Shown here: positions 1 through 7,524 of the stretch, in pieces
Position numbering within the stretch: the stretch's first letter is position 1
How the letters are laid out: the number at the start of each line of letters is the position of its first letter
Source of the DNA: Streptomyces spinosisporus
GTDB lineage: Bacteria; Actinomycetota; Actinomycetes; Streptomycetales; Streptomycetaceae
Direction: 5' to 3'
DNA: 64,000 bases
Assembly: GCF_022698145.1 (NCBI RefSeq)
Contig: NZ_JALDAX010000007.1
Location: forward strand, 248,001-312,000
Position numbers and translations under genes: made by a program
The notes under the pieces: generated by a model
The model's database searches: none
Told to the model about the DNA's origin: nothing
Seen by the model: only the letters and a program-made list of their open reading frames with translations

Positions 1-69
1 CGCGGGCGAGGCGAGGTATCCGGTGGCGGCCAGCCGCTCGGCGACGTCGTCGACAGACTTGAACAGCAA
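1..69 (-). CDS. MoxR-like AAA+ ATPase, N-terminal fragment (runs off left edge)
   Basis: Only the first 23 codons lie in the window. The translated start reads LLFKSVDDVAERLAATGYLA, which resembles the region just before Walker A in MoxR-type AAA+ ATPases (an SVDD..ARL.ATGY segment). The start is taken as TTG at 69 because an in-frame TAG lies upstream and a GGAGG sits five bases before this codon. MoxR ATPases act as chaperones that insert cofactors or activate partner proteins, often VWA-domain proteins. The Walker motifs are outside the window, so the assignment rests on a short similarity and is tentative. Confidence 0.45.
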   Translation of the reverse strand, partial: MLFKSVDDVAERLAATGYLASPA

Positions 70-167
70 CGGGGCCTCCAGCTCGACACAGCTCTACAGG
101 GGCGGAAGTACTATCTAAGCGCTTGTTCATCGAGTCTGTCACGGGGCCATGGCAGGGGTCACAGGGT

Positions 168-181
168 AGACCGATCGGTTT
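168..181. promoter_or_regulatory. Candidate TetR operator
   Basis: ACCGATCGGT (170-179) is a perfect 10-bp palindrome. It extends with one mismatch to 14 bp as AGACCGATCGGTTT. It lies 34 bases upstream of the TetR gene that starts at 215, where TetR-family autoregulators usually bind. It could also affect the divergent MoxR-like gene. Binding by this TetR is inferred. Confidence 0.5.
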
Positions 182-214
182 CCATGCCGCGGTCGACGGA
201 GGTAACCTCGCCGT

Positions 215-784
215 ATGACCACGACAGACAAGGCGTCCACGAAGGACCGGCTGCTCGACGCGGCCGCCGAGCTCTTCTACCGCGACGGCGTCTCCATCGG
301 CGTCGAGGCCCTGTGCCGGACCGCCGGAGTCTCCAAGAGGTCGATGTACCAGCTCTTCGCGAGCAAGGACGAGGTGCTCGCGGCGAGTCTGGAGCGCCGT
401 GCCCCGGGATACGCGGCCCAGCTCCAGCCCGGCCCGGACGACGCCCACACGCCGCGCGAACGCATCCTGTACGTCTTCGAGAAGGCCGAGAAGATGTCGG
501 TCGAGCCCGACTACCAGGGCTGCCCCTTCCTTGCGGCGCTGGTCGAGCTGAAGGACCCCGAGCACCCGGCGAGCCTGGTGGCCCGCGAGGCCAAGGAGCA
601 GCTGCAGGAGGCGTTCCGCACACAGGCGGAGCTCGGCGGCGCCCGGGACCCGGAGCTCCTGGCCCGTCAGCTGATGCTGGTCTTCGACGGCGCCAGCGCC
701 CGCGCCGGAGCCCGCATCGAGAAGCTGGACGGACTCACCACGGCGACGGCGACGACTCTGCTGGATGCGGCGGGCGTGGCATAG
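215..784 (+). CDS. TetR family transcriptional regulator
   Basis: This is a 189-residue TetR-fold repressor. Residues about 8-55 carry the helix-turn-helix domain (RLLDAAAELFYRDG, then a VEALCRTAGVSKRSMYQLF recognition helix). The rest is the ligand-binding dimer domain, with the KAEKMSVEPDYQGCPFLAAL stretch seen in AcrR-like members with unknown ligands. ATG at 215 is chosen because GGAGGT lies at 198-203. A palindromic operator sits just upstream, suggesting autorepression. The gene converges on the FtsX/ABC pair and is divergent from the MoxR-like gene, so the target is more likely itself or its left neighbour. The inducer cannot be read from sequence. Confidence 0.85.
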   Translation: MTTTDKASTKDRLLDAAAELFYRDGVSIGVEALCRTAGVSKRSMYQLFASKDEVLAASLERRAPGYAAQLQPGPDDAHTPRERILYVFEKAEKMSVEPDYQGCPFLAALVELKDPEHPASLVAREAKEQLQEAFRTQAELGGARDPELLARQLMLVFDGASARAGARIEKLDGLTTATATTLLDAAGVA

Positions 785-823
785 CGAAACGGGCGCGGCA
801 CAAACAGGTACAGCACGGCGAAA

Positions 824-849
824 GGGGCGACCGCCGCAGCAGCCGCCCC
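824..849. terminator. Possible bidirectional hairpin between convergent genes
   Basis: GGGGCG (824-829) can pair with CGCCCC (844-849) across a 14-base loop. On the minus strand the right arm is followed by TTT. It lies between the convergent TetR and FtsX-permease stop codons. The arms are short and the region is GC-rich, so this is a weak call. Confidence 0.35.
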
Positions 850-883
850 TCGCCTCCCCCTGACGCGCCCCCGCGCCCTCCCC

Positions 884-2194
884 TCACGCCGCGAGCCCCA
901 CCGCCTCCACCGCCGGAGCCCGCAGCGCCCGCCGCGCCGTCACCAGGCTCGTCCCCAGCGTCACGGCCACGGCGAGCGCGACGACCGCGACGTAGATGCC
1001 GAATCCCTGGTGCGGCAGCACCGAGTCGCTGCGGACGAGCGTGAACGGGACGATCCCCGCGAGCGCCGCGACCGTGCCGAAGGACACGCCGACGACCGTC
1101 ACGATCAGCCCCTCGGCGCCCACCGTGCCCAGCACCTGCCCTGGCGTCGCACCGGCCAGCCGCTGCTGTCCGAACTCCCGGCGGCGGTAAGTCGTGGCCG
1201 CGTAGAGCGAGTTGACGAGCATGATGCAGACGAAGACCACGATGATGCCGACGACGGTGAGGTTCAGCGACTCCAGGTTCTTGGCGTCGACTGACTTCGT
1301 CAGCCCCGAGGCCTCGATGGCGTCGCTCTCCACCGCCTGCATGTAGAGCGTCGCCGTGGCCATCGCCGTGAAGAGGATCAGCGACATCAGGATCCCCGCG
1401 AGATGGTCCGCCCGTTCGCGCAGATTGCGCACCGCCAGCCAGCCGCTCGCGCCGGTCAGCTCCAGCCGGTCCAGCACGCCCTTCAGCAGCCGCGGCGCGA
1501 GCAGCGCGAAGCCCACTGACAGCAGGATCGCACCGTACGCGGGCGGCGCCATCAGCGCGGCGTCCTTCGCCGAGAACGCGAACGTCGACAGCACCGACAC
1601 ACCGCCGACGCCGAGAGCGGCGTACGCGAGCAACGTCCGTGCCCTGCCTCGCTGTTCACGCCGGCGCGTGGCCCGCCGTACGGCGAGGAAGGCGGCGCCT
1701 GCCGCCGCGAGCAGCGTGACCGCGATGCCGGAGTCCAGCGCGAACACCCCGAAGGAGTAGTCGACCGACCGCGCGACCTGCCCGCTGTCCTGGAACGCGT
1801 CCAGCAGGAGCCGTCCGCCGAGCATCGCCGGGCCGATCGCGAGCACCGCCCCGATCAGCGCCACGGCCACCGCCTCACCCACGACCATCCGCTTGATCTG
1901 CGCCGGGGTCGCCCCCGAGCAGCGCAGCAGCTCCAACTCGGCAGTGCGCTGACGGACGTTGACCGTGAGCGTGGAGGCGACGGCGAAGAACACCAGCAGG
2001 GTGCCGTAGCCGCCGACGACGCTCGCGGAGGTGCTGAGGGTGTCGTGGCTGACCGCGTCCACACCGGCCTGTCCGGCCGTGTCCTGCAGCGAGTTGAACA
2101 TCATGACGATCACCGCGCCGAGGAAGGCGGACAGCAGCGTCGCGAGAAAGCGCCCGGGCCGCTGCCGGACCGACCGCATCGCCAGTACGAACAT
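884..2194 (-). CDS. FtsX-like permease of a MacB-type ABC transporter
   Basis: A 436-residue membrane protein with FtsX/MacB permease signatures: an N-terminal segment (MRSVRQRPGRFLATLLSAFLG), a soluble loop, then ELELLRCSGATPAQIKRMV, the conserved juxtamembrane helix that contacts the ATPase. A second half repeats the pattern (REFGQQRLAGATPGQVL), so two FtsX modules are fused in a compact form of about eight membrane helices. Many actinobacterial relatives are near 800 residues. It begins three bases after the stop of the ATPase gene and is co-transcribed with it. Such pairs export peptides, lipids or antibiotics, or act as mechanotransmitters. The substrate is unknown. Confidence 0.85.
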   Translation of the reverse strand: MFVLAMRSVRQRPGRFLATLLSAFLGAVIVMMFNSLQDTAGQAGVDAVSHDTLSTSASVVGGYGTLLVFFAVASTLTVNVRQRTAELELLRCSGATPAQIKRMVVGEAVAVALIGAVLAIGPAMLGGRLLLDAFQDSGQVARSVDYSFGVFALDSGIAVTLLAAAGAAFLAVRRATRRREQRGRARTLLAYAALGVGGVSVLSTFAFSAKDAALMAPPAYGAILLSVGFALLAPRLLKGVLDRLELTGASGWLAVRNLRERADHLAGILMSLILFTAMATATLYMQAVESDAIEASGLTKSVDAKNLESLNLTVVGIIVVFVCIMLVNSLYAATTYRRREFGQQRLAGATPGQVLGTVGAEGLIVTVVGVSFGTVAALAGIVPFTLVRSDSVLPHQGFGIYVAVVALAVAVTLGTSLVTARRALRAPAVEAVGLAA

Positions 2195-2197
2195 CGC

Positions 2198-2989
2198 TCA
2201 CACCCCCGCCGTCACGTCGTCGCCCAGGTGCGCGAGGCGTTCGGCCACCGCGTCCGCGTTCGGCGCGTCCATCCGGCCCGCAAGGCGGCCGTCCGCCAGG
2301 AACAGCACCGCGTCGGCGTAGGAGGCGGCCACCGGGTCGTGCGTCACCATCACCACGGTCCGGCCGTGCACCCGCACCGCCTCCTGCAGCAGCCGCAGCA
2401 CGTCACGGGCGCTGCGGGTGTCCAGCGCGCCCGTCGGCTCGTCCGCGAAGATCACCCGGGGCTCCGCGACGAGCGCGCGGGCGATCGCCACACGCTGCCG
2501 CTGACCGCCCGACAGCTGGCCGGGACGGTGACCGAGCCGGTCACCGAGACCGACCTGGGTGAGCACCTCCCGGGCCCGCCGACGGTCCACCCGCTGCCCG
2601 GCGAGCTTCAGTGGCAGCACCGTGTTCTGCGCGACCGTCAGGGTGTCGAGGAGGTTGTACTGCTGGAAGACGAAGCCGATCCGGCCGCGCCGGAACCTGG
2701 TCAGCTCGGCCTCGCTCCCGCCCGTCAGCTCGGTGCCGTCCACCCGCACGATGCCGCTGTCGGGCCGGTCAAGACCCGCCGCGCACTGCAGCAAAGTCGA
2801 CTTGCCCGATCCGGACGGCCCCATCACCGCGGTGAACGTGCCACGGCCCAGCCCCAACGTCACCCCGTCCAGGGCCTTCACGGCGCCGCCGTCCGTGCCG
2901 TACGTCTTGCTGACCTTGACCAGCCGCAGCGCCTCGGCGGCGGGTCCCGTGTCCTGCGTGCGTCGCGAGCCTGCGCGAAACATCCTCAT
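2198..2989 (-). CDS. ABC transporter ATP-binding protein (MacB/LolD type)
   Basis: A 263-residue ATPase partnering the FtsX permease immediately downstream. Visible motifs are Walker A GPSGSGKST, a Q-loop in FVFQQYNLLDTLTV, the signature LSGGQRQRVAIARAL, Walker B VIFADEPTGALD and the switch histidine in VMVTHD. The FVFQQYNLL Q-loop and GALD D-loop are typical of the LolD/MacB branch. The start is set at ATG 2989, behind GGAGAG. GTG 2992 and ATG 2983 are in-frame alternatives. It acts at the inner face of the membrane, energising the permease rather than an importer, since no binding protein is nearby. Confidence 0.9.
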   Translation of the reverse strand: MRMFRAGSRRTQDTGPAAEALRLVKVSKTYGTDGGAVKALDGVTLGLGRGTFTAVMGPSGSGKSTLLQCAAGLDRPDSGIVRVDGTELTGGSEAELTRFRRGRIGFVFQQYNLLDTLTVAQNTVLPLKLAGQRVDRRRAREVLTQVGLGDRLGHRPGQLSGGQRQRVAIARALVAEPRVIFADEPTGALDTRSARDVLRLLQEAVRVHGRTVVMVTHDPVAASYADAVLFLADGRLAGRMDAPNADAVAERLAHLGDDVTAGV

Positions 2990-3167
2990 CACTCTCCGTC
3001 CGGCACGCCCTGTGCCCTGTCCACGAAGCTATGGAGAGCGAGGCCGCACCACATGGGGCGCAGAACCCGTATCGCGGGGTGTACCCAGCACCACCCGTGC
3101 GCCCGGGACACCCCCGTACGGGCCACCACAACGCGCCGTGCCCGCCGCCCGCCGGTGCAATGGAGCC

Positions 3168-3848
3168 GTGACCGGGCCACCGGACGACTGCCTCGCGCGC
3201 AACGAGTGGATCTGCGGTGAGTATCTGAGCACCCGCCGCCAGATCCTCCTCGACGCGGTCCTGCAGCATCTGCAACTGACCGGGATCTCGGTGCTGATCG
3301 GCCTGGTCCTGGCCGTGCCGCTGGCGGTACTGGCACGTCGCTGGCGCTGGTCGGCGGGTCCGGTCCTGGCCGTCACGACGATCCTGTACACGATCCCGTC
3401 GCTGGCGATGTTCTCGCTGCTCCTGCCCGTCTACGGCCTCTCCGCGAGCCTGGTCGTCGCAGGACTCGTGCTGTACTCGCTGACCCTGCTCGTACGCAAC
3501 ATCCTGGCCGGGCTGCGGGCGGTCCCCGAGGAGACCCGGCAGGCCGCACGCGGCATGGGCTACGGCCCCATCCGCCTCCTGCTCACCGTCGAACTGCCGC
3601 TCGCCGTGCCCGCCGCGATGGCCGGACTGCGCGTCGCCACGGTCTCGGCGGTCTCCCTGGTCACGGTGGGCGCGATCGTCGGCTTCGGTGGACTCGGCAA
3701 CCTCATCTACTCCGGCATGAACACCTACTTCAAGGCGCAGGTGCTGACCGCGTCCGTGCTGTGCGTGGTGATCGCGGTCGCCGCCGACGTACTGCTCCTC
3801 GGCATCCAGCGCCTGCTCACCCCGTGGACCAGGGCGGCCCGCTCATGA
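3168..3848 (+). CDS. Osmoprotectant ABC transporter permease (OpuCB/OpuBB type)
   Basis: A 226-residue inner-membrane permease of the glycine betaine/carnitine/choline (OpuC) family. The N-terminus NEWICGEYLSTRR is characteristic of the actinobacterial members. The EAA-type loop is visible as EETRQAARGMGYGPIRLLL, the contact site for the ATPase. About five membrane helices are predicted. GTG at 3168 keeps this N-terminus but has only a close-set GGAG, so the exact start is uncertain. It overlaps the next permease by ATGA (3845-3848). The frame stays open far upstream, antisense to the ABC ATPase gene, but that extension has no family signature. Confidence 0.88.
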   Translation: MTGPPDDCLARNEWICGEYLSTRRQILLDAVLQHLQLTGISVLIGLVLAVPLAVLARRWRWSAGPVLAVTTILYTIPSLAMFSLLLPVYGLSASLVVAGLVLYSLTLLVRNILAGLRAVPEETRQAARGMGYGPIRLLLTVELPLAVPAAMAGLRVATVSAVSLVTVGAIVGFGGLGNLIYSGMNTYFKAQVLTASVLCVVIAVAADVLLLGIQRLLTPWTRAARS

Positions 3849-4516
3849 CGACCCTGACCGACGCCTGGCACTCGCTCACCGACCCCGCCCACTGGCCCGG
3901 CGACGACGGCATCGGGCACCGGCTCGTGCAGCACCTGGTGCTGACCGTCGTCTGCCTGGCCGTCAGCTGTCTGATCGCCCTGCCGGTCGCGCTCGTCCTC
4001 GGCCACCTCGGCAAGGGCGGGGCACTGGCGGTCAACATTTCCAACGCCGGCCGCGCTATCCCCACCTTCGCCGTGCTCGTCCTGCTCCTGCTGACACCGG
4101 TCGGCAACTGGGGCGAGGGCCCGACGGTGGTCGCCCTGGTGCTGTTCGCGGTGCCGCCGCTGCTCACCAACGCCTACGTCGGCATGCGCGAGGTGGACCG
4201 CGATGTCGTACGGGCCGCACGGGGCATGGGGATGACGGGCCGGCAGATGCTGTTCCGGGTGGAACTGCCCCTCGCCCTCCCGATAATCATGAACGGGGTG
4301 CGGATCGCCGCCGTCCAGCTCGTGGCGACCGCGACCATCGCCGCCCTGGCGGGCGGGGGCGGACTCGGCCGGATCATCACCGCGGGCTTCAACCTCGCCA
4401 GTACGCCGCAGGTGGTCGCCGGGGCGATCCTCGTCGCCGTGTTCGCGCTGATCGTGGAGGGGATCTTCGAGACGGCGGAACGGCTCGCGCCGCACTGGGC
4501 GAGGAGTGCGCGATGA
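3845..4516 (+). CDS. Osmoprotectant ABC transporter permease (OpuCD type)
   Basis: The second permease of the compatible-solute importer, 223 residues with about five or six membrane helices. The cytoplasmic EAA loop reads REVDRDVVRAARGMGMTGRQ, and a second typical stretch is ELPLALPIIMNGVRIAAVQL. It starts by ATGA overlap with the preceding permease and ends by ATGA overlap with the binding-protein gene, so the three genes form a tightly coupled operon. Two different permeases together with a separate lipoprotein binding protein is the OpuC/OpuB arrangement rather than the fused OpuA form. Confidence 0.88.
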   Translation: MTTLTDAWHSLTDPAHWPGDDGIGHRLVQHLVLTVVCLAVSCLIALPVALVLGHLGKGGALAVNISNAGRAIPTFAVLVLLLLTPVGNWGEGPTVVALVLFAVPPLLTNAYVGMREVDRDVVRAARGMGMTGRQMLFRVELPLALPIIMNGVRIAAVQLVATATIAALAGGGGLGRIITAGFNLASTPQVVAGAILVAVFALIVEGIFETAERLAPHWARSAR

Positions 4517-5466
4517 GGCGGCCGCTCGCGATGAGACGGCCGTTCGCGCTGACCACCGTGCTGCTGCTCGCGGGCTGCACCACCGGACCGTCCCTGGAGA
4601 CCCGTTCGGAGGTCACCGCCGCACCCGGCGACAGCCACCATCTGACCATCGGCTCGGCCGGTTTCACCGAGAGCGACCTGCTCGCGCAGATGTACGCCCT
4701 GCTGCTCGGCAAGGCCGGCTACAAGACGTCCCTGCTCACCGTCGCCAACCGCGAACTCTACGAACCCGCCCTGGAGTCGGGCCAGATCGACGTCGTGCCC
4801 GAATACGCGGCCACCTTCGCGGACTGGCTCAACGCCAAGACCAACGGCGCCGACGCGGCGCCCGTCGGCTCACCCGACCTCGGCGCCACGATGACGGCCC
4901 TGCGCAAACTGGCCGCGCCCCGCGGCCTCACGGTCCTCGACGCCGGACGCGCCGTCGACCAGAACGCCTTCGCGGTGAGCGCGTCCTACGCCCGCGAGCA
5001 CGGCCTGAAGACCCTCAGCGACCTCGGCGCCTCGGGCCTGCGGGTGCGGCTCGCGGCGGGCGACGAGTGCGTGCAACGGCCTTACTGCGCACCGGGGTTG
5101 AAGAAGACCTACGGCATCGACGTCACCGGTGTCGACCCCAAGGGCGTCGGCACCACGCAGGCCAAGCGGGCCGTGCAGAGCGGCCAGGACCAGCTGGTGC
5201 TGACCACCACGACCGACGCCACCCTCCCCGGCTTCGGCCTGGTCCTCCTCGCCGACGACAAGCACCTCCAGAACGCCGACTACGTCGTCCCGGTCGTCAA
5301 CCGTTCCCGCGCGGGCGGCAAGGGCGCCACCGCCGCGCTCGACCGGCTCAACGACGTGCTCACCACCGCCGATCTCGCCTCCATGAACGAACAGGTCGAC
5401 AGCTGGCGGCGGTTGGCGAAGGACGTGGCGCGCAGCTATCTGCGCGACAAAGGTCTTCTCAAGTAG
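4513..5466 (+). CDS. Osmoprotectant-binding lipoprotein (OpuCC/ProX type)
   Basis: A 317-residue periplasmic-type binding protein. A signal peptide with lipobox LAGC (Cys22) anchors it to the outer face of the membrane. The body starts with HLTIGSAGFTESDLLAQMYA and contains ELYEPALESGQIDVVPEYAA, both typical of the OpuAC/ProX ligand-binding family for betaine, choline or carnitine. The ATG at 4513 overlaps the permease stop. It ends the plus-strand part of the operon. The exact solute cannot be assigned from motifs alone. Confidence 0.88.
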   Translation: MRRPLAMRRPFALTTVLLLAGCTTGPSLETRSEVTAAPGDSHHLTIGSAGFTESDLLAQMYALLLGKAGYKTSLLTVANRELYEPALESGQIDVVPEYAATFADWLNAKTNGADAAPVGSPDLGATMTALRKLAAPRGLTVLDAGRAVDQNAFAVSASYAREHGLKTLSDLGASGLRVRLAAGDECVQRPYCAPGLKKTYGIDVTGVDPKGVGTTQAKRAVQSGQDQLVLTTTTDATLPGFGLVLLADDKHLQNADYVVPVVNRSRAGGKGATAALDRLNDVLTTADLASMNEQVDSWRRLAKDVARSYLRDKGLLK

Positions 5467-5521
5467 GCGGTCTCCTCCAAGAGGCGCGGGCGTTGTCAGT
5501 GGCGGCTTGTACTTTGCGGGC

Positions 5522-6094
5522 ATGGGTGTCTATCTCGTCAACGTGAGTGCGCAGGAATGGTCCGACGCCGAGGAGGAGGGCGGCAAGGGGGAGATCGCCG
5601 CGGGGCTCGACGCCGAGCTGCGGCGGCGGGGGCTTCCGCCGTACGAGGTCGCGGCGAGGGAGGAGCCGGCCTGGTTCGAGGAGAAGCTGAGCCCTTCCAT
5701 GGAGGGGTTCGTCGCGCTGTGCCGGGCGCATCTGACGCCCGCGGAGCAGCAGACCCTCAGCGACTGGTCGGTGCTGGTGCCGGTCTCGCTCGACGAGGAG
5801 ATACGACTGCCCATCGCCTCGGGCTACACGGACACGACGGTGATCGCGGGAGCGCCGCAAGTGCTCGCCCTCGCCCAGCGGCTGGCCACGATCCTCGGCC
5901 TGCCCGCCGAGACACCGGAGGATGCGGGGAACCTCGGACTGACATTCTGGTTCCTCGAAGGGGAGGCGGAGGCACTGGCGGCCACCCGTCCCGGGCCGTG
6001 GTCCGAGGACCTGGACACCACCTTCTACGTGGCGCTCTACCTGCGGGCGGCACAGCACTCGTTGCGTCACGGATGTCCCGTGGCCTACAGCTGA
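5522..6094 (+). CDS. Conserved-looking protein of unknown function
   Basis: A 190-residue soluble protein starting MGVYLVNVSAQEWSDAEEEG. I do not recognise the family. It has no signal peptide or membrane segment, is acidic at the N-terminus, and ends with a hydrophobic-aromatic segment (TFYVALYLRAAQHSLRHG). ATG 5522 is preferred over an in-frame ATG at 5507. Codon usage matches the neighbours. It sits 55 bases after the osmoprotectant binding-protein gene and converges on the transporter's ATPase gene, separating the two halves of the system. Whether it has any role in osmoprotection is unknown. Confidence 0.7.
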   Translation: MGVYLVNVSAQEWSDAEEEGGKGEIAAGLDAELRRRGLPPYEVAAREEPAWFEEKLSPSMEGFVALCRAHLTPAEQQTLSDWSVLVPVSLDEEIRLPIASGYTDTTVIAGAPQVLALAQRLATILGLPAETPEDAGNLGLTFWFLEGEAEALAATRPGPWSEDLDTTFYVALYLRAAQHSLRHGCPVAYS

Positions 6095-6134
6095 AGCTGA
6101 ACCGCCCCTTACCGTGCAACCCGCGTGCGGGCCG

Positions 6135-7295
6135 TCACGCGTCCGCCACCGAGTCGAAGTCCACCTGCCCCCGCGCCACCCCGAGCGCGTCCGCGTCCAC
6201 CGAGCGACGTAGCGCCTCGTGCAGCTTGGCCGGCGTCAGCACGCCCAGGAAACGGGAACCGTCCAGCACCGCGACCCACCCCGCGTCGTGCTGCAGCATC
6301 ACGCCGAACGCCTGCTTGAGGGGCGCGCCCACCGGCACCCAGGCCTTCATCCGGTGCACCCGGTCACCGACCGCACCGGACGAGCCGAGGTCGTCGATGC
6401 CGACCCAGCCGTGCAGATCGCCCTGCGCGTCGAGGACGACGGCCCAGCGCGCGCCGTCCGTCCGCAGCCGCCCGGCCGCGCCCGCGGCCGACTCGTCCAG
6501 CCGGGCCACCGGCGGCTGCTCCAGGTCGTCGGCCTCGATCTCGGTGACCGACAGCCGCTTCAGGCCCCGGTCGGCGCCGACGAACCCGGCGACATACGGC
6601 GTCGCAGGAGTGCCGAGCACCGCCCCGGGCGTGTCGAACTGCTCGATCCGCCCCTGCCCGTACACGGCGATCCGGTCGCTCAGCCGTACCGCCTCCTCGA
6701 TGTCGTGCGTGACCAGCAGCACCGTCTTGCGCACCGCCGCCTGCATCCGCAGGAACTCGTCCTGCAACTGCTCCCGCACGACCGGGTCGACGGCGCCGAA
6801 CGGCTCGTCCATCAGCAGCACCGGCGGATCGGCGGCCAACGCCCGCGCCACGCCGACCCGTTGCCGCTGACCACCGGAGAGCTGGTCGGGATAGCGCGGC
6901 CCGTACCGCTTGGGATCCAGGCCGACCAGATCGAGCAGTTCGGCCGCCCGCGCGCGGGCCCTCGCCCGCTTCCAGCCGATCAGCGCGGGCACCGTCGCCG
7001 TGTTGTCGAGGACCGTGCGGTGCGGGAAGAGGCCCACCTGCTGGATGACGTAACCGATCCGCCGCCGCAGCTGCACGGGGTCGACGCCGGCGATGTCCTC
7101 GCCGTTCACGAGGATCCGCCCGGAGGTCGGCTCGATGAGCCGGTTGACCATCATCATCGTGGTCGTCTTGCCGCAGCCGGAGGGACCGACGAGCGTGACG
7201 AGCTCGCCCTCGGACACCTCGAAACTCAGTTCGTCCACGGCCGTCGTACCGTCCGGATACCGCTTGGTGACCTGCTCGAACCGGATCATGATCAC
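6135..7295 (-). CDS. Osmoprotectant ABC transporter ATPase with CBS domains (OpuCA/ProV type)
   Basis: A 386-residue ATPase for quaternary-amine import. The N-terminal ABC domain has Walker A GPSGCGKTT, signature LSGGQRQRVGVARAL, Walker B VLLMDEPFGAVD and VTHDIEEAVRLSDRIAV. The C-terminal part (about 250-386) holds a CBS-domain pair (SVTEIEADDLEQPPVARL, then WVAVLDGSRFLGVLTPAKL), the module that senses ionic strength in OpuA-type transporters. GTG 7295 or ATG 7289 may be the start. It is the only ATPase near the permease genes at 3168-4516 and very probably serves them, although it is transcribed the other way. Confidence 0.9.
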   Translation of the reverse strand: MIMIRFEQVTKRYPDGTTAVDELSFEVSEGELVTLVGPSGCGKTTTMMMVNRLIEPTSGRILVNGEDIAGVDPVQLRRRIGYVIQQVGLFPHRTVLDNTATVPALIGWKRARARARAAELLDLVGLDPKRYGPRYPDQLSGGQRQRVGVARALAADPPVLLMDEPFGAVDPVVREQLQDEFLRMQAAVRKTVLLVTHDIEEAVRLSDRIAVYGQGRIEQFDTPGAVLGTPATPYVAGFVGADRGLKRLSVTEIEADDLEQPPVARLDESAAGAAGRLRTDGARWAVVLDAQGDLHGWVGIDDLGSSGAVGDRVHRMKAWVPVGAPLKQAFGVMLQHDAGWVAVLDGSRFLGVLTPAKLHEALRRSVDADALGVARGQVDFDSVADA

Positions 7296-7365
7296 ACGCT
7301 AACGGTGCGGCCCCCGCTCGGCCCGTCAGCGGCGTCCCACCGGGGGTGAGGCCTCTATTCCGTTT

Positions 7366-7379
7366 TTGAACGGTTTCAA
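7366..7379. promoter_or_regulatory. LacI-type operator upstream of the GH78 gene (site 1)
   Basis: TTGAA-CGGT-TTCAA is a perfect inverted repeat with 5-bp arms. Its core TGAACGGTTTCA fits the TGAA-N4-TTCA pattern also found before the isomerase and transporter operons. It lies 146 bases before the alpha-L-rhamnosidase start. Binding by the LacI protein at 25097-26122 is inferred. Confidence 0.55.
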
Positions 7380-7486
7380 TCATCCGACTCGGCGCATTCA
7401 GCCATTGTTGGAACCTGTGCACAATTTCCGCTGCCCGAACGGTAGACGACTGCCACAACTGCCACTAGCTTCACCGTCGACCGCCC

Positions 7487-7498
7487 TGAAACGTTACA
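7487..7498. promoter_or_regulatory. LacI-type operator upstream of the GH78 gene (site 2)
   Basis: TGAAACGTTACA has the AACGTT centre and TG/CA ends of a LacI-family operator, with one arm mismatch. It lies 27 bases before the rhamnosidase ATG, which suits steric repression. It is a second, weaker copy of the site at 7366-7379. Confidence 0.45.
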
Positions 7499-7524
7499 AC
7501 TCCGAGCAGCCGAAGGGACACGGC

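Noticed and set aside
3000..3167. Riboswitch upstream of the osmoprotectant permease
   Set aside because: The gap is GC-rich without a recognisable conserved aptamer or transcription terminator.
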